Shown: piece by piece, positions 17,125 through 25,688 of the stretch
Position numbering within the stretch: position 1 is the first letter of the stretch
Layout: each line of letters opens with the position of its first letter
NCBI RefSeq assembly: GCF_028776105.2
Contig: NZ_CP145606.1
Location: forward strand, 248,001 to 312,000
Source of the DNA: Neisseria leonii
Lineage (GTDB): Bacteria; Pseudomonadota; Gammaproteobacteria; Burkholderiales; Neisseriaceae
Length of the DNA: 64,000 bases
Direction of reading: 5' to 3'
Translations under genes and position numbers: made by a program
The notes under the pieces: model-generated
The model's input: only the letters and a program-made list of their open reading frames with translations
What the model was told of the DNA's origin: nothing
Database searches by the model: none

Positions 17125-17859
17125 ATGAAAATATTATCGATATTTTTTGCCCGCTTGGTTTTATATGTTATTCCAGCTGTTTTGCTTATTGATGGCTTGA
17201 TTGCCTATTTTGTTTGGCTATATGCAAAAGAAGATATAACTTTCGTCCAGTTATTTCTTGTGTTGCTGATACCTAGCTTTATTCTGGTTGTAGCCCTTCA
17301 TCAGCGGTTGACCACTAAAACCATTGCCCGTTATGGCGAGCGTGCGAATGCCATCATGGAAATGGTTTCTGTGGATGTTGATCCAGATCGTGCGGAGAAC
17401 AGGGAAACTATTCGATATGTGTTCTCATTTGTCGATGCGTCTGGGCGAAAACATATAAGGAACTTCTCTGAAACGCGCTATAGCCCAATGCCGGTTCAGG
17501 GGGATATCGTTCCCACTTATCCTAAAAACTTGTTTGTTCGCAATCCAAAACTCGGTGAAAAATTTGAGGTCATGTACTTAAAGGGTGTGGAAAGATTCCC
17601 AATCATCTTAAATACGGGAGATAGTGAATTTGTTCGTCATATCCAAGAGGAGCATCGGCAAAAATTTATCCGGCAATTAAGTGAGCGTGTGAGTAAGCTG
17701 CAAATCCTTGTAGATGCGGATCCCCTCAATCCCGAGCGGCAAAAGCTTTATCAACAAGCACAGCAGGATTTACACAATTATCAGCAATTTGGTACAGATC
17801 CTGTGCTCATAGAATCATTTGAAAGAGGGTTGGTGTTTAAATCGGATAAAAATAAATAA
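17125..17859 (+). CDS. Membrane-anchored protein, tandem family copy 2 (unknown function)
   Basis: A 244-residue paralogue of the preceding gene. Two N-terminal membrane segments (about 5-30 and 38-57) precede a soluble domain with YPKNLFVRNPKLGEKFEVMY, IILNTGDSEFVRHI and the same C-terminal tail (NPERQKLYQQAQQDLHNYQQ). The ATG at 17125 is preceded by GAGGG and AAAGG. Its upstream region repeats that of copy 1. AT-rich codon use differs from the surrounding housekeeping genes, which suggests acquisition from elsewhere. The tandem layout resembles arrays of immunity or accessory proteins, but nothing shows a toxin here. Confidence 0.75.
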   Translation: MKILSIFFARLVLYVIPAVLLIDGLIAYFVWLYAKEDITFVQLFLVLLIPSFILVVALHQRLTTKTIARYGERANAIMEMVSVDVDPDRAENRETIRYVFSFVDASGRKHIRNFSETRYSPMPVQGDIVPTYPKNLFVRNPKLGEKFEVMYLKGVERFPIILNTGDSEFVRHIQEEHRQKFIRQLSERVSKLQILVDADPLNPERQKLYQQAQQDLHNYQQFGTDPVLIESFERGLVFKSDKNK

Positions 17860-17875
17860 CGGAGAGCAATATATT

Positions 17876-18409
17876 ATGTGGATAATTATCTTATCTGTCG
17901 GCGGTATTTTTGTGATTTCTGTGATACTGATACTTTGGGTGTGTGAATCCATGGACACGCCTAAATATGCGCTGATTACCAAACAGGGCATTGTCGGGGT
18001 CGGCAAAGTCGTGCGGGAAATCCATATGGGCAATTTATCAGACGGTGGTGGAGAGCTGTTGAACTGTGTCTTTTTGTTTAAAAATCACCTGGGGAAGATT
18101 CGTCAACAATCTTTTATGCGAGATCAGCTGCCTACGGAAAGTGCGCAAAAGCAATATTCAGCGGGTCATCGACAGAAATCCAGAACCTATCCTCCGGAGA
18201 AATTTATTCGCTATCCAAGGGTAGGTGAAGAGTTTGAGTTCTTGTATCTTGCTGACAACGACAGTGAATTTTTAATCCTCAATGAGGGAAAGAGTGAATT
18301 TGCCCGTCATCTTGAAGAAGAACGAGCTGTCGAAAATCGCCGAAGGAAAGAAGAACAGCAGTTTGTTGAAAAAGTGCGTGCTGAATTGGCGAGCAAGGAC
18401 AATCATTAA
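17876..18409 (+). CDS. Membrane-anchored protein, tandem family copy 3 (divergent, unknown function)
   Basis: A 177-residue, shorter relative of the two preceding genes. It has one N-terminal membrane segment (IIILSVGGIFVISVILILWV), then ITKQGIVGVGKV, YPPEKFIRYPRVGEEFEFLY and FLILNEGKSEFARHL, matching the same positions in copies 1 and 2. The tail is replaced by a charged helix (ERAVENRRRKEEQQFVEKV). GGAGAG precedes the ATG at 17876, and the gap from copy 2 is 16 bases, so the two are probably co-transcribed. Confidence 0.75.
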   Translation: MWIIILSVGGIFVISVILILWVCESMDTPKYALITKQGIVGVGKVVREIHMGNLSDGGGELLNCVFLFKNHLGKIRQQSFMRDQLPTESAQKQYSAGHRQKSRTYPPEKFIRYPRVGEEFEFLYLADNDSEFLILNEGKSEFARHLEEERAVENRRRKEEQQFVEKVRAELASKDNH

Positions 18410-18456
18410 GGAGATGTTATTTGCTCAATATACGACTGTTTCTATTAAGTAGGTTG
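18408..18456 (+). pseudogene. 5' stub of a further tandem family copy
   Basis: AAGGAG, a TTG start and about ten codons (reading LNIRLFLLS) align closely with the start of copy 1 (LNIKLFLLR), including the ribosome-binding site and TTTCTATTAAG. After that the similarity stops and no family domain follows. It is the remains of a deleted copy and shows the array has shrunk as well as grown. Confidence 0.7.
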
Positions 18457-18540
18457 TGTATTATGACTAGCGTTATTTCTTCCAGAGTCTTTTTTCTTAA
18501 AGGCAGGGCACGGGGCGGTTTGGGTGTTTTGACGGATTTT

Positions 18541-18630
18541 TGCCGGATAGCGGGTATCCGGCCTACGGTTTGGGCCGTCTGAAAAACAGTATTGGGAAAA
18601 CGTAGGCCGGGTTTTTCAATCCGGCTTTTT
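18541..18630. repeat. Degenerate REP/MITE-like element
   Basis: Half palindromes GCCGGATAGCGGGTATCCGGC and GCCGGGTTTTTCAATCCGGC, each next to CTACG or CGTAG, flank an uptake sequence between the tandem family and cysA. The family consensus GTCGGAT has changed to GCCGG(A/G)T here. Confidence 0.6.
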
Positions 18631-18657
18631 TCCAATCCGCTGCCTGCACGCCGGCGG

Positions 18658-19725
18658 TTAAATGGCAAAATCAATCAGTTCGCTTTGGCTGAACACATAT
18701 ACCTGTTTAGGCGACAGGGGCAGGGTTTGGCCGGTTTGCAGGCCGAGGCGGTCGGCTTCGGTGGTGGCGAAGCTGGCGTGCAGGGTCTGACCCGCGCCGG
18801 AGAGACTCAGGCGGGTGAGTGCGCCGGAAACGTGAATGGCGGTAATGCGCGCGTCGAGCATTTTGCCGGCTTCGTCTATCTGCCACTCGTGCGGGCGGAT
18901 GTAGCCGACGGCGCGCTGTTCCTGCCAGCGGTATTGGCTGTTCAAAGGGTGGCGGTAGTTGCCGAAATGCCACGAGCCTTTTTCAATGTGGCCGTCAAAG
19001 GCGTTGGTTTCGCCGAGAAATTCGGCGACAAAGGCGTTTTTCGGGCTGCGGTAGAGCGTGTCCGCGCTGCCGGTCTGCTCGATGCGGCCGTGGTTCATCA
19101 CGACGATTTCGTCGGAAACTTCCAAAGCTTCTTCCTGATCGTGGGTAACAAGCAGGCTGGTGATGTTCAATTCGTGGTGGATATTGCGCAGCCAGGTGCG
19201 CAGCTCTTTGCGCACTTTCGCGTCCAGCGCGCCGAAGGGTTCGTCCAGCAGGAGCAGTTTGGGTTCGACGGCCAGGGCGCGCGCCAAGGCGATGCGCTGG
19301 CGTTGGCCGCCTGAAAGCTGGTGCGGATAGGCTTTGGCCAGATGCGGCAGTTGCACCAGTTCGAGCAGTTTTTCCACTTTGGCGCGTATGGCGGTTTTGG
19401 CGGGGCGTTCTCTGCGCGGCAGGACGGTCAGGCCAAAGGCGATATTGTCGAAAACGTTCATGTGGCGGAACAGGGCGTAGTGCTGGAAAACGAAGCCGAC
19501 TTTGCGGTCGCGGACGTGTTCGGCGGTAACGTCCCGTCCGTCAAACAGAATGCGGCCGCTTTGGGCGTTTTCCAAACCGGCGATGATGCGCAGCAGGGTG
19601 GTTTTGCCGCAGCCGGAGGGGCCGAGCAGGGAGGTGAGTTTGCCGGTGGGTACGTTCAGGTTGATGTTGTGCAGTGCCTGAAAGCTGCCGAAGGATTTGT
19701 TGAGGTTTTCGATGGTGATGCTCAT
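18658..19725 (-). CDS. cysA: Sulfate/thiosulfate import ATP-binding protein CysA
   Basis: A 355-residue ABC ATPase. Walker A is [14 protein letters not shown] (about 34-47), the signature is [15 protein letters not shown], and Walker B is [12 protein letters not shown]. The C-terminal third is the TOBE-like regulatory domain of the sulfate transporter group. The start at 19723-19725 overlaps the cysW stop by ATGA. It powers the CysT/CysW channel. The periplasmic sulfate-binding protein is not in this window. Confidence 0.95.
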   Translation of the reverse strand: MSITIENLNKSFGSFQALHNINLNVPTGKLTSLLGPSGCGKTTLLRIIAGLENAQSGRILFDGRDVTAEHVRDRKVGFVFQHYALFRHMNVFDNIAFGLTVLPRRERPAKTAIRAKVEKLLELVQLPHLAKAYPHQLSGGQRQRIALARALAVEPKLLLLDEPFGALDAKVRKELRTWLRNIHHELNITSLLVTHDQEEALEVSDEIVVMNHGRIEQTGSADTLYRSPKNAFVAEFLGETNAFDGHIEKGSWHFGNYRHPLNSQYRWQEQRAVGYIRPHEWQIDEAGKMLDARITAIHVSGALTRLSLSGAGQTLHASFATTEADRLGLQTGQTLPLSPKQVYVFSQSELIDFAI

Positions 19726-20582
19726 GCCGGTTTCCTTTGTGCGGCCGCCAGTTTGCGGTTTTGGATATGGTTTACGGTGCTTTGCAGAATCAGGGTGGCA
19801 ATCGCCAGCAGGGCGAGAATGCTGGACAGGGCGAATGCGCCGGTAAAGTTGTATTCGTTGTAGAAAATTTCCACCAACAGCGGAATGGTGTTGGTTTCGC
19901 CGCGGATATGGCCGGACACCACGCTTACCGCGCCGAATTCGCCCATGGCGCGCGCATTGGTGAGGATAATGCCGTAAACCAGTGCCCATTTGATATTGGG
20001 CAGGGTAACGCGCCGGAACATCTGCCAGCCGTTTGCGCCCAAAATCAGTGCGGCCTGCTCTTCGCTGTCGCCCTGAGCCTGCATCAGCGGAATCAGTTCG
20101 CGTGCGACGAAGGGGAAGGTAACGAACAGGGTGGCCAGAATAATGCCCGGTACGGCGAAGATAATCTGTATACCCATGCTTTCCAGCCAACCGCCGATGA
20201 CGGTATGCGCGCCGAACAGCAGCACAAACATCAAACCGGCAACGACGGGGGAAACGGAAAACGGCAGATCCAGCAGGGTGGTGAGCAGCTGTTTGCCGCG
20301 AAAATCGAAGCGCGTCAGCAGCCAGGCCATGGCAATCCCCAATACGGCATTGACCGGTACGACGACGGCCGTTGTAAGCAGGGTTAGGCGTATGGCGGAC
20401 AAGGCTTCGGGTTCGGTCAGTGAGGCCAGATAGAGCCGCCAGCCGCCTTTGAGGGCTTCGTAAAAGACGGCGGCCAGCGGTATGACCAGCATCAGCAGCA
20501 AAAAGGCCAGCGCGACGCCGATGAGCAGCCATTGCAGTGCGCGCGGTTCGCTGATATTGGGGTTTATCTGCTTCATGCTCAT
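19722..20582 (-). CDS. cysW: Sulfate/thiosulfate ABC transporter permease CysW
   Basis: A 286-residue permease from the ATG at 20580-20582, which overlaps the cysT stop in ATGA; another ATG lies two codons on. It has six membrane segments and an EAA-type loop ([19 protein letters not shown]) that docks on Cys[21 protein letters not shown] is characteristic of the sulfate permease group. It forms the translocation channel with CysT. Confidence 0.95.
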   Translation of the reverse strand: MSMKQINPNISEPRALQWLLIGVALAFLLLMLVIPLAAVFYEALKGGWRLYLASLTEPEALSAIRLTLLTTAVVVPVNAVLGIAMAWLLTRFDFRGKQLLTTLLDLPFSVSPVVAGLMFVLLFGAHTVIGGWLESMGIQIIFAVPGIILATLFVTFPFVARELIPLMQAQGDSEEQAALILGANGWQMFRRVTLPNIKWALVYGIILTNARAMGEFGAVSVVSGHIRGETNTIPLLVEIFYNEYNFTGAFALSSILALLAIATLILQSTVNHIQNRKLAAAQRKPA

Positions 20583-21406
20583 GCTTTGGCTCCCGCGCGT
20601 TTGCTCAATGCCCATTGGGCGAGGTTCAGGGTAAACAGAATCAGAAACGAAATCAGCAGCATAAACAGGGCGACGGCGGATGCGCCCTGCACATCATACT
20701 GTTCCAGTTTGCCGATAATAATCAGCGGCAGAATTTCCGAGACCAGCGGGATATTGCCCGCGATAAAAATTACCGAGCCGAATTCGCCGGTGGCGCGGGC
20801 AAACATCATACCCGCGCCGGTGAGCAGGGCGGGCAGCATTTCCGGCAGCAGCACGCGGCGGAACACGGTCAAACGGTGTGCGCCCAAAGTGGCGGCGGCC
20901 TCTTCGTATTCGTCCGACAATTCTTCCAGCACCGGCTGGACCGCGCGCACGATAAACGGCAGCGACACAAATACCAGCGCAATCCAAATGCCGGTAGGAG
21001 TAAAAGCGATTTTGCCGTCAAACCACCGTCCCAGCCAGCCGTTGGGCGCATACAGCGTAGCCAGTGCGATGCCGGTTACCGCCGTAGGCAGGGCAAAGGG
21101 CAGATCGACCAAGGCGTTAATCAGGTTTTTGCCGGGAAAACGGTAGCGCACCAACACCCAGGCAACCAATGTTCCAAACACGATATTGGTAAGCATGGCG
21201 AAAAACGACATTTTCAGGCTCAGCCACACGGCAGCCAGTACGCGCGGTTCGGTAATCGTCTGCCAGAACGCCTGCGGCCCCATTTGCGTGGCCGACAAAC
21301 CCATCATCGCAAAGGGCAGCACCACCAAGAGCGACAGGCACAAGACGGTGATGCCCAAGCTGACCGGGAAACCCGGCAGCACGCTGGGGGTTTTGAGTAA
21401 ACGCAT
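20579..21406 (-). CDS. cysT: Sulfate/thiosulfate ABC transporter permease CysT (CysU)
   Basis: A 275-residue permease with six membrane segments, the EAA loop ([20 protein letters not shown]) and [18 protein letters not shown]. It is the first gene of cysT-cysW-cysA, all overlapping by 4 bases, so translation is likely coupled. The upstream 21407-21790 spacer has an uptake sequence and REP-like repeats; I see no clear promoter. Confidence 0.95.
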   Translation of the reverse strand: MRLLKTPSVLPGFPVSLGITVLCLSLLVVLPFAMMGLSATQMGPQAFWQTITEPRVLAAVWLSLKMSFFAMLTNIVFGTLVAWVLVRYRFPGKNLINALVDLPFALPTAVTGIALATLYAPNGWLGRWFDGKIAFTPTGIWIALVFVSLPFIVRAVQPVLEELSDEYEEAAATLGAHRLTVFRRVLLPEMLPALLTGAGMMFARATGEFGSVIFIAGNIPLVSEILPLIIIGKLEQYDVQGASAVALFMLLISFLILFTLNLAQWALSKRAGAKA

Positions 21407-21540
21407 GATGATTCTTCCGCCAAAAACAGTTCAGCTTAATGTAAACAAAAGCGGCTCGGCTGTGAAAGAATGCTTGGTTGTATGCAAAGGCAGTTTGGTT
21501 ATATTGAGATAGGCCGTCTGAAAACGGGGGGTGTGATGAT

Positions 21541-21707
21541 GTCGGTCGGATTCTCGAATCCGACAGTGTGCGATGACGAATGGGCAGCGGATTGTGAACA
21601 GAAGTTGATGAATGGTTTCGATACGGGGCAGGTTGGGTATGGTGCGTTTTGTTTTTTTATAAGATGAACGATAAGGGTGGATTGTCGGATACGAGTATCC
21701 GACCTAC
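21541..21707. repeat. REP/MITE-like element upstream of cysT
   Basis: The left palindrome GGTCGGATTCTCGAATCCGAC at 21544 and the right palindrome GTCGGATACGAGTATCCGAC followed by CTAC (ending 21707) are separated by about 115 bases, longer than in other copies. No gene lies between. Confidence 0.65.
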
Positions 21708-21756
21708 ATATGGCAGCTGGCCGATGGCAGGCCGTCTGAATGGGGCAAACAGGCGG

Positions 21757-21785
21757 TAAAAAAGACGGCGGATGCCGTCTTTTGT
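21757..21785 (-). terminator. Terminator of the amino-acid permease gene
   Basis: GACGGC/GCCGTC stem with a four-base loop, followed on the minus strand by six T residues, just after the permease stop. Confidence 0.8.
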
Positions 21786-21790
21786 CGGTT

Positions 21791-22540
21791 TTAACGTTGC
21801 CCCTGCACGTTGTAGCGTTTTTCCAGCCAAGAGAAAAACCAGCTCAGGCAGATGGTCATCACCAGATAAATCAGCGCGATGGTGTAGAGCGGTTCTTCGT
21901 AAATCGAGAAGCGGCCGGAGATGGTGCGCTGCACGTAAGCCAGTTCGGCCACGGCAATCGCCGAGAGCAGGGAGCTGTCTTTGAGCAGAGTAATGAATTC
22001 GTTGGCCAAGGGCGGCAGCATACGGCGTATGGCCTGGGGCAGAATGACATGGCGCATGGCCTGCGGATAGCTCAGCCCCAAAGAGCGGGCGGCTTCCATC
22101 TGGCCTTTGTCGATGGACTGGATACCGGCACGGAAGATTTCGGTGATGTAGGCACCGGCATTGACGGTCAGCGCGAGCGTACCGGCAATAATCGCGCCGT
22201 AGTTGCGGCGCAGTTCCACCGCCAAATCGCCGCTGACGAGCCAGCCGTCGGTCGGATTGATCAGAGCCACCGCCCAGATAAAGTACCAGATGAAAATCTG
22301 TACAAACAGCGGTGTGCCGCGGAACAGGGTAACGTACAGCAGTGAGAGGCTGCGCAGGAACCATGCTACGGGTTTGAGCAGTCTGCCGCCTTTTTCAAAC
22401 CGGATAATGCGTGCCAATGCGCCGAACAGTCCCAGCACCGTGCCGCCGAGCGTGGCAACCAACGTCAGGCCGAGCGTGGTCAGCGCGCCGGTCAGAAACA
22501 TCTCCCGATATTCGTAAATGATGTCGAAACGAAAGTTCAT
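21791..22540 (-). CDS. Polar amino-acid ABC transporter permease
   Basis: A 249-residue inner-membrane permease of the His/Glu/Gln/Arg family (HisM/GlnP type). The N-terminal TTLGLTLVATLGGTVLGLFGAL, FRGTPLFVQIFIWYF and the EAA loop EAARSLGLSYPQAMRHVILPQAIRRMLPPL are typical. The binding protein and ATPase genes are not adjacent; a terminator directly follows, so partners must be encoded elsewhere. Substrate cannot be read from the sequence. Confidence 0.88.
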   Translation of the reverse strand: MNFRFDIIYEYREMFLTGALTTLGLTLVATLGGTVLGLFGALARIIRFEKGGRLLKPVAWFLRSLSLLYVTLFRGTPLFVQIFIWYFIWAVALINPTDGWLVSGDLAVELRRNYGAIIAGTLALTVNAGAYITEIFRAGIQSIDKGQMEAARSLGLSYPQAMRHVILPQAIRRMLPPLANEFITLLKDSSLLSAIAVAELAYVQRTISGRFSIYEEPLYTIALIYLVMTICLSWFFSWLEKRYNVQGQR

Positions 22541-22798
22541 GGCAGTGGTTGGCTCCGGGAACGGTAAGCGGCAGGTGCCGAAAAAAAAGAAGCGGGGATT
22601 TTACAGGAAAATATCGTTTTTTGCCGATGTTTTTACAAAAATGACGACTGCGGCCGCAGCAGAAAGGAAACGGCCGGAACAGAGAGCGTGGCCGTCAGGC
22701 AGCAGGTAGCGGCCTGATTTGATGGCCGGTGAAGCAGAGGGGGCGAACCGGTATGGCCGCTTTCCGCCATACCGGTCCGGGGCTTTTTCAGACGGCCT
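22541..22798. other. Spacer between permease and folE2
   Basis: An A-rich stretch (22580-22592) and one uptake sequence next to the folE2 stop are present. I see no gene or RNA. Confidence 0.5.
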
Positions 22799-23572
22799 TT
22801 AAGGGTAGGCGATATAGGCATAGGCCGAGTGGTTGTGAATCGATTCGAAATTTTCGCTCTCGACCATAAACCGCTCGACACGCGGGTCGGTACGCAGGGC
22901 GACGGCAATATCGCGCACCATGTCTTCGACAAATTTCGGATTCTCATAGGCGCGTTCGGTAACGTATTTTTCGTCGGGACGTTTGAGCAGGCCGTAGAGC
23001 TGGCAGGAAGCCTGATTTTCCACCAAATCAATGATTTCTTCCGGCTGCACGGCTTCGCGGGCGGTCAGGGTGAGAGTAACGTGCGAACGCTGGTTGTGCG
23101 CGCCGTATTTGGAGATTTCTTTCGAGCAGGGACACAGGCTGGTAACGGGTACCAACACCTTGATTTCGTGGCGGTAGCGGCCGTCGGCCACTTCGCCGCC
23201 GAGGGTAATGTCGTAATCCATCAGCGACTGAATGCCCGATACCGGCGCGGTTTTTTGGCGGAAAAACGGAAAACTGATGCTGATTTTGCCCGCATCGGCT
23301 TCCAGCAGTGCCAGCATATCGCGGGTCAGGCTGTGCAGTTCGTCGAAATCGATCGGCGTTTGGCGCGCTTCCATCAGGGCGATAAAGCGCGACATATGCG
23401 TGCCTTTCTGCTCGGCGCCCAGGCGTACGGTCATGGTCAGCCGGGCAACGGTGGCCTGTTCGCCTTCGGCGGTTTTCAGGCGGATGGGGAAACGCAGGTC
23501 TTTGATGCCGACTTGGTTGATCGGCATATTGCGCAAGTCTTTGCTGCTCTGCACGTCTGCGATGGCGTTCAT
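22799..23572 (-). CDS. folE2: GTP cyclohydrolase FolE2 (GCYH-IB)
   Basis: The 257-residue enzyme converts GTP to 7,8-dihydroneopterin triphosphate, the first step of tetrahydrofolate synthesis. C147 (SLCPCSKEISKYGAHN), H159 and the downstream glutamate region match the active site known for the neisserial type IB enzyme. This type can work with metals other than zinc and in many bacteria is Zur-controlled; I could not identify a Zur box in the 23573-23718 spacer. It is divergent from the trans-sulfuration gene. Confidence 0.95.
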   Translation of the reverse strand: MNAIADVQSSKDLRNMPINQVGIKDLRFPIRLKTAEGEQATVARLTMTVRLGAEQKGTHMSRFIALMEARQTPIDFDELHSLTRDMLALLEADAGKISISFPFFRQKTAPVSGIQSLMDYDITLGGEVADGRYRHEIKVLVPVTSLCPCSKEISKYGAHNQRSHVTLTLTAREAVQPEEIIDLVENQASCQLYGLLKRPDEKYVTERAYENPKFVEDMVRDIAVALRTDPRVERFMVESENFESIHNHSAYAYIAYP

Positions 23573-23736
23573 GCGGGGATTTCCTTATTTTGATGTGTGC
23601 GGCGTAAGGTACGGAGTATATAGCCGCAGCGGATTGAGGGCAAACCGGCGGCGACGGCGCAAATAAGGGCGGGAGCGGTTGTCATCAAGATGGGGAAGGC
23701 CTAAAATTCGGCGCATATTTGATTCAGGAGAAGATG

Positions 23737-24912
23737 ATGGAACACCGTTTTGCTACCGAGGCCATTCATGCGGGCTACAATCCCGACGAGCACAACCGTG
23801 CGATTATGCCGCCGATTTATCAGAATTCGATGTTCCGCATGAAGCATATCGGCGAGCAGACGCCGTACCGCTACGCGCGCCTGAGCAATCCCACCCGCCG
23901 CGCGCTGGAAAATGCGGTGGCCGCGCTGGAAAAAGCCGCCGATGCGTTTGCGTTTGCCAGCGGTATGGCGGGCATAGACTGTGTGTTCCGCACGTTTCTG
24001 CGCCCGGGCGATACGGTGGTGGCGGTCAGCGATATTTACGGCGGCAGCTATGATTTATTGACCGAGGTTTACGCACCGTGGGGTGTGAATGTGGTGTTTG
24101 CCGATTTGACCGATCCGGCACGTTTGGACGCAGTGTTGGCCGAGCATGGCAATGTGCGGCTGTTGTGGTTGGAAACGCCGTCTAATCCCTTATTGCGGCT
24201 GGTTGATATTCCGTTGCTGGCGCAAAAAGCCAAGGCGGCGGGCGCGCTGGTGGGCATCGACAATACTTTTGCCACGCCGTATCTGCAAAACCCGCTGGAA
24301 ATGGGCTGCGATGTGGTGTTCCATTCGGCCACCAAATATCTGTGCGGCCATTCCGATGTGCTGATGGGCGTGGTGGCGGTGAAAACCGAAGATTTGGCGC
24401 GCCAAATGCACAAAATGATGGTCAACACGGGCGGTGTGGCCGGACCGATGGACAGCGCGCTGGTGTTGCGCGGCATCAAAACGCTGGCTTTGCGTATGCA
24501 GCGGCATTGCGAAAATGCGCTGGAAATCGCCCGCCGCCTCGAAGCACATCCTGCGGTGGCGAAAGTGTTTTATCCCGGCCTGCCTTCACACGAACATTAT
24601 GAACTGGCACAACGCCAAATGCCCAAAGGTGCGGGCGGGGTGGTGAGCATCTGGCTGAAAAACGACAGTCGGGAAGCGGCCGACAGCGTGATTAAAAACC
24701 TGAAAATGATTTATCTGGCATCAAGTCTGGGCGGGGTGGAAAGTCTGGTGAACCACTGCTATTCCCAGTCGCACAGCGGGGTGCCGCATGATGTAAAAAC
24801 CGCACAGGGGATTAAGGTCGGCCTGCTGCGTTTTTCGGTGGGCGCGGAAGATGCAGACGATATTTACCGCGACATTGATCAGGCTTTGAATGCCGTGCTG
24901 CCCGCCGCCTGA
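23737..24912 (+). CDS. Trans-sulfuration PLP enzyme (cystathionine beta-lyase / gamma-synthase family)
   Basis: A 391-residue Cys/Met-metabolism PLP enzyme. The start chosen is the ATG at 23737, six bases after AGGAG; another ATG is directly before it. YRYARLSNPTRRALE, FASGMAGIDCVF, IDNTFATPYLQNPLEMG and the PLP lysine in FHSATKYLCGHSDVLMG are present, as is the C-terminal VGLLRFSVGAEDADDI. Members act in methionine or cysteine synthesis; MetB, MetC and MccB share these motifs, so the exact reaction is open. It is monocistronic, with an uptake-sequence hairpin after the stop. Confidence 0.9.
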   Translation: MEHRFATEAIHAGYNPDEHNRAIMPPIYQNSMFRMKHIGEQTPYRYARLSNPTRRALENAVAALEKAADAFAFASGMAGIDCVFRTFLRPGDTVVAVSDIYGGSYDLLTEVYAPWGVNVVFADLTDPARLDAVLAEHGNVRLLWLETPSNPLLRLVDIPLLAQKAKAAGALVGIDNTFATPYLQNPLEMGCDVVFHSATKYLCGHSDVLMGVVAVKTEDLARQMHKMMVNTGGVAGPMDSALVLRGIKTLALRMQRHCENALEIARRLEAHPAVAKVFYPGLPSHEHYELAQRQMPKGAGGVVSIWLKNDSREAADSVIKNLKMIYLASSLGGVESLVNHCYSQSHSGVPHDVKTAQGIKVGLLRFSVGAEDADDIYRDIDQALNAVLPAA

Positions 24913-24941
24913 CCGGTGTACTTTGTATAGTAAAGATAGGC

Positions 24942-24983
24942 AGGCCGTCTGAAAACCGGGATAACCTGTTTTCAGACGGCCTG
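24942..24983 (+). terminator. Uptake-sequence inverted pair after the trans-sulfuration gene
   Basis: AGGCCGTCTGAAAAC pairs with the complement around an 8-base loop. There is no T run, so termination may be weak. Confidence 0.55.
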
Positions 24984-25012
24984 CGCATTGCCCGGCAGTG
25001 CGGTTCGTCGGA

Positions 25013-25250
25013 GAATGTCGGATTTAAAATCCGACCTACGCCGTATGAAACCGGCTTGATTCTTAGTGCGGACAGGGCGGAGGACGTTTCGTTCAAGGCG
25101 TTTGGCTCGGCAACCCGTAAATCAAGCAGTACGGCCGACAGTAAATAACCGTAGGTCGGATTGTTAAATCCGACTATTTCCTATTTTTATTTTTGGGAAA
25201 GCCGAGTGGGGTGGATAAAGTTTGCAGCGGGTCGGATTTCTAAACCCGTC
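25013..25250. repeat. Three degenerate half palindromes of the REP family
   Basis: GTCGGATTTAAAATCCGAC with CTACG (25017-25040), GTAGGTCGGATTGTTAAATC (from 25151) and GGTCGGATTTCTAAACCCG (about 25230) lie in the 24913-25325 spacer. No gene is seen there. Confidence 0.6.
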
Positions 25251-25325
25251 CACCTGTTCATTCATGTCGTACTGCCGACAACAAACCGAAAATTGTAGAA
25301 AAACGTTTTGGGAAAAAACGAAGTG

Positions 25326-25688
25326 ATGGATAAAACAGCAAGTCTGCGCGTGCAGCGTTGGGCGTTGGCCGCCTTGGCCGCATTGATAGCGTTGAGTTTG
25401 GCGTGGGAATGGTTTTTGGCACCGCTGCGGCCTGGCGGGTCTTGGCTGGCTTTGAAGGCCTTGCCGCTGTGTCTGGCTTTGGGCGGGGTAATGCAGGGCA
25501 AAATCTATACGTTTCAATGGTCGTGTATGCTGGTGTTGGCCTATTTTGCCGAGGCGGTGGTGCGGCTGTTCGATGCGGATACGGCCAGCCGCTGGTGTGC
25601 GGCGGCGGCCTTGGTGCTGAGTGCGGCATATTTTGCCGCCTGCCTGATGTTTGTGCGCGCCAAAAAGCGGGAGGCGGCCGGTGTTTGA
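25326..25688 (+). CDS. Small membrane protein, DUF2069-like
   Basis: A 120-residue protein with four hydrophobic segments (about 15-33, 39-60, 66-82, 88-110) and the YTFQWSCMLVLAYFAEAVVRLFD stretch seen in DUF2069 proteins, which have unknown function in the inner membrane. The ATG at 25326 is chosen; a TTG six codons earlier is also in frame. Its stop overlaps the pglL start by 8 bases, so the two genes are translationally linked. Confidence 0.75.
   Translation: MDKTASLRVQRWALAALAALIALSLAWEWFLAPLRPGGSWLALKALPLCLALGGVMQGKIYTFQWSCMLVLAYFAEAVVRLFDADTASRWCAAAALVLSAAYFAACLMFVRAKKREAAGV

Noticed and set aside
23573..23736. A SAM or other riboswitch upstream of the trans-sulfuration gene
   Set aside because: No conserved riboswitch core or terminator-antiterminator pair is visible in the short leader.
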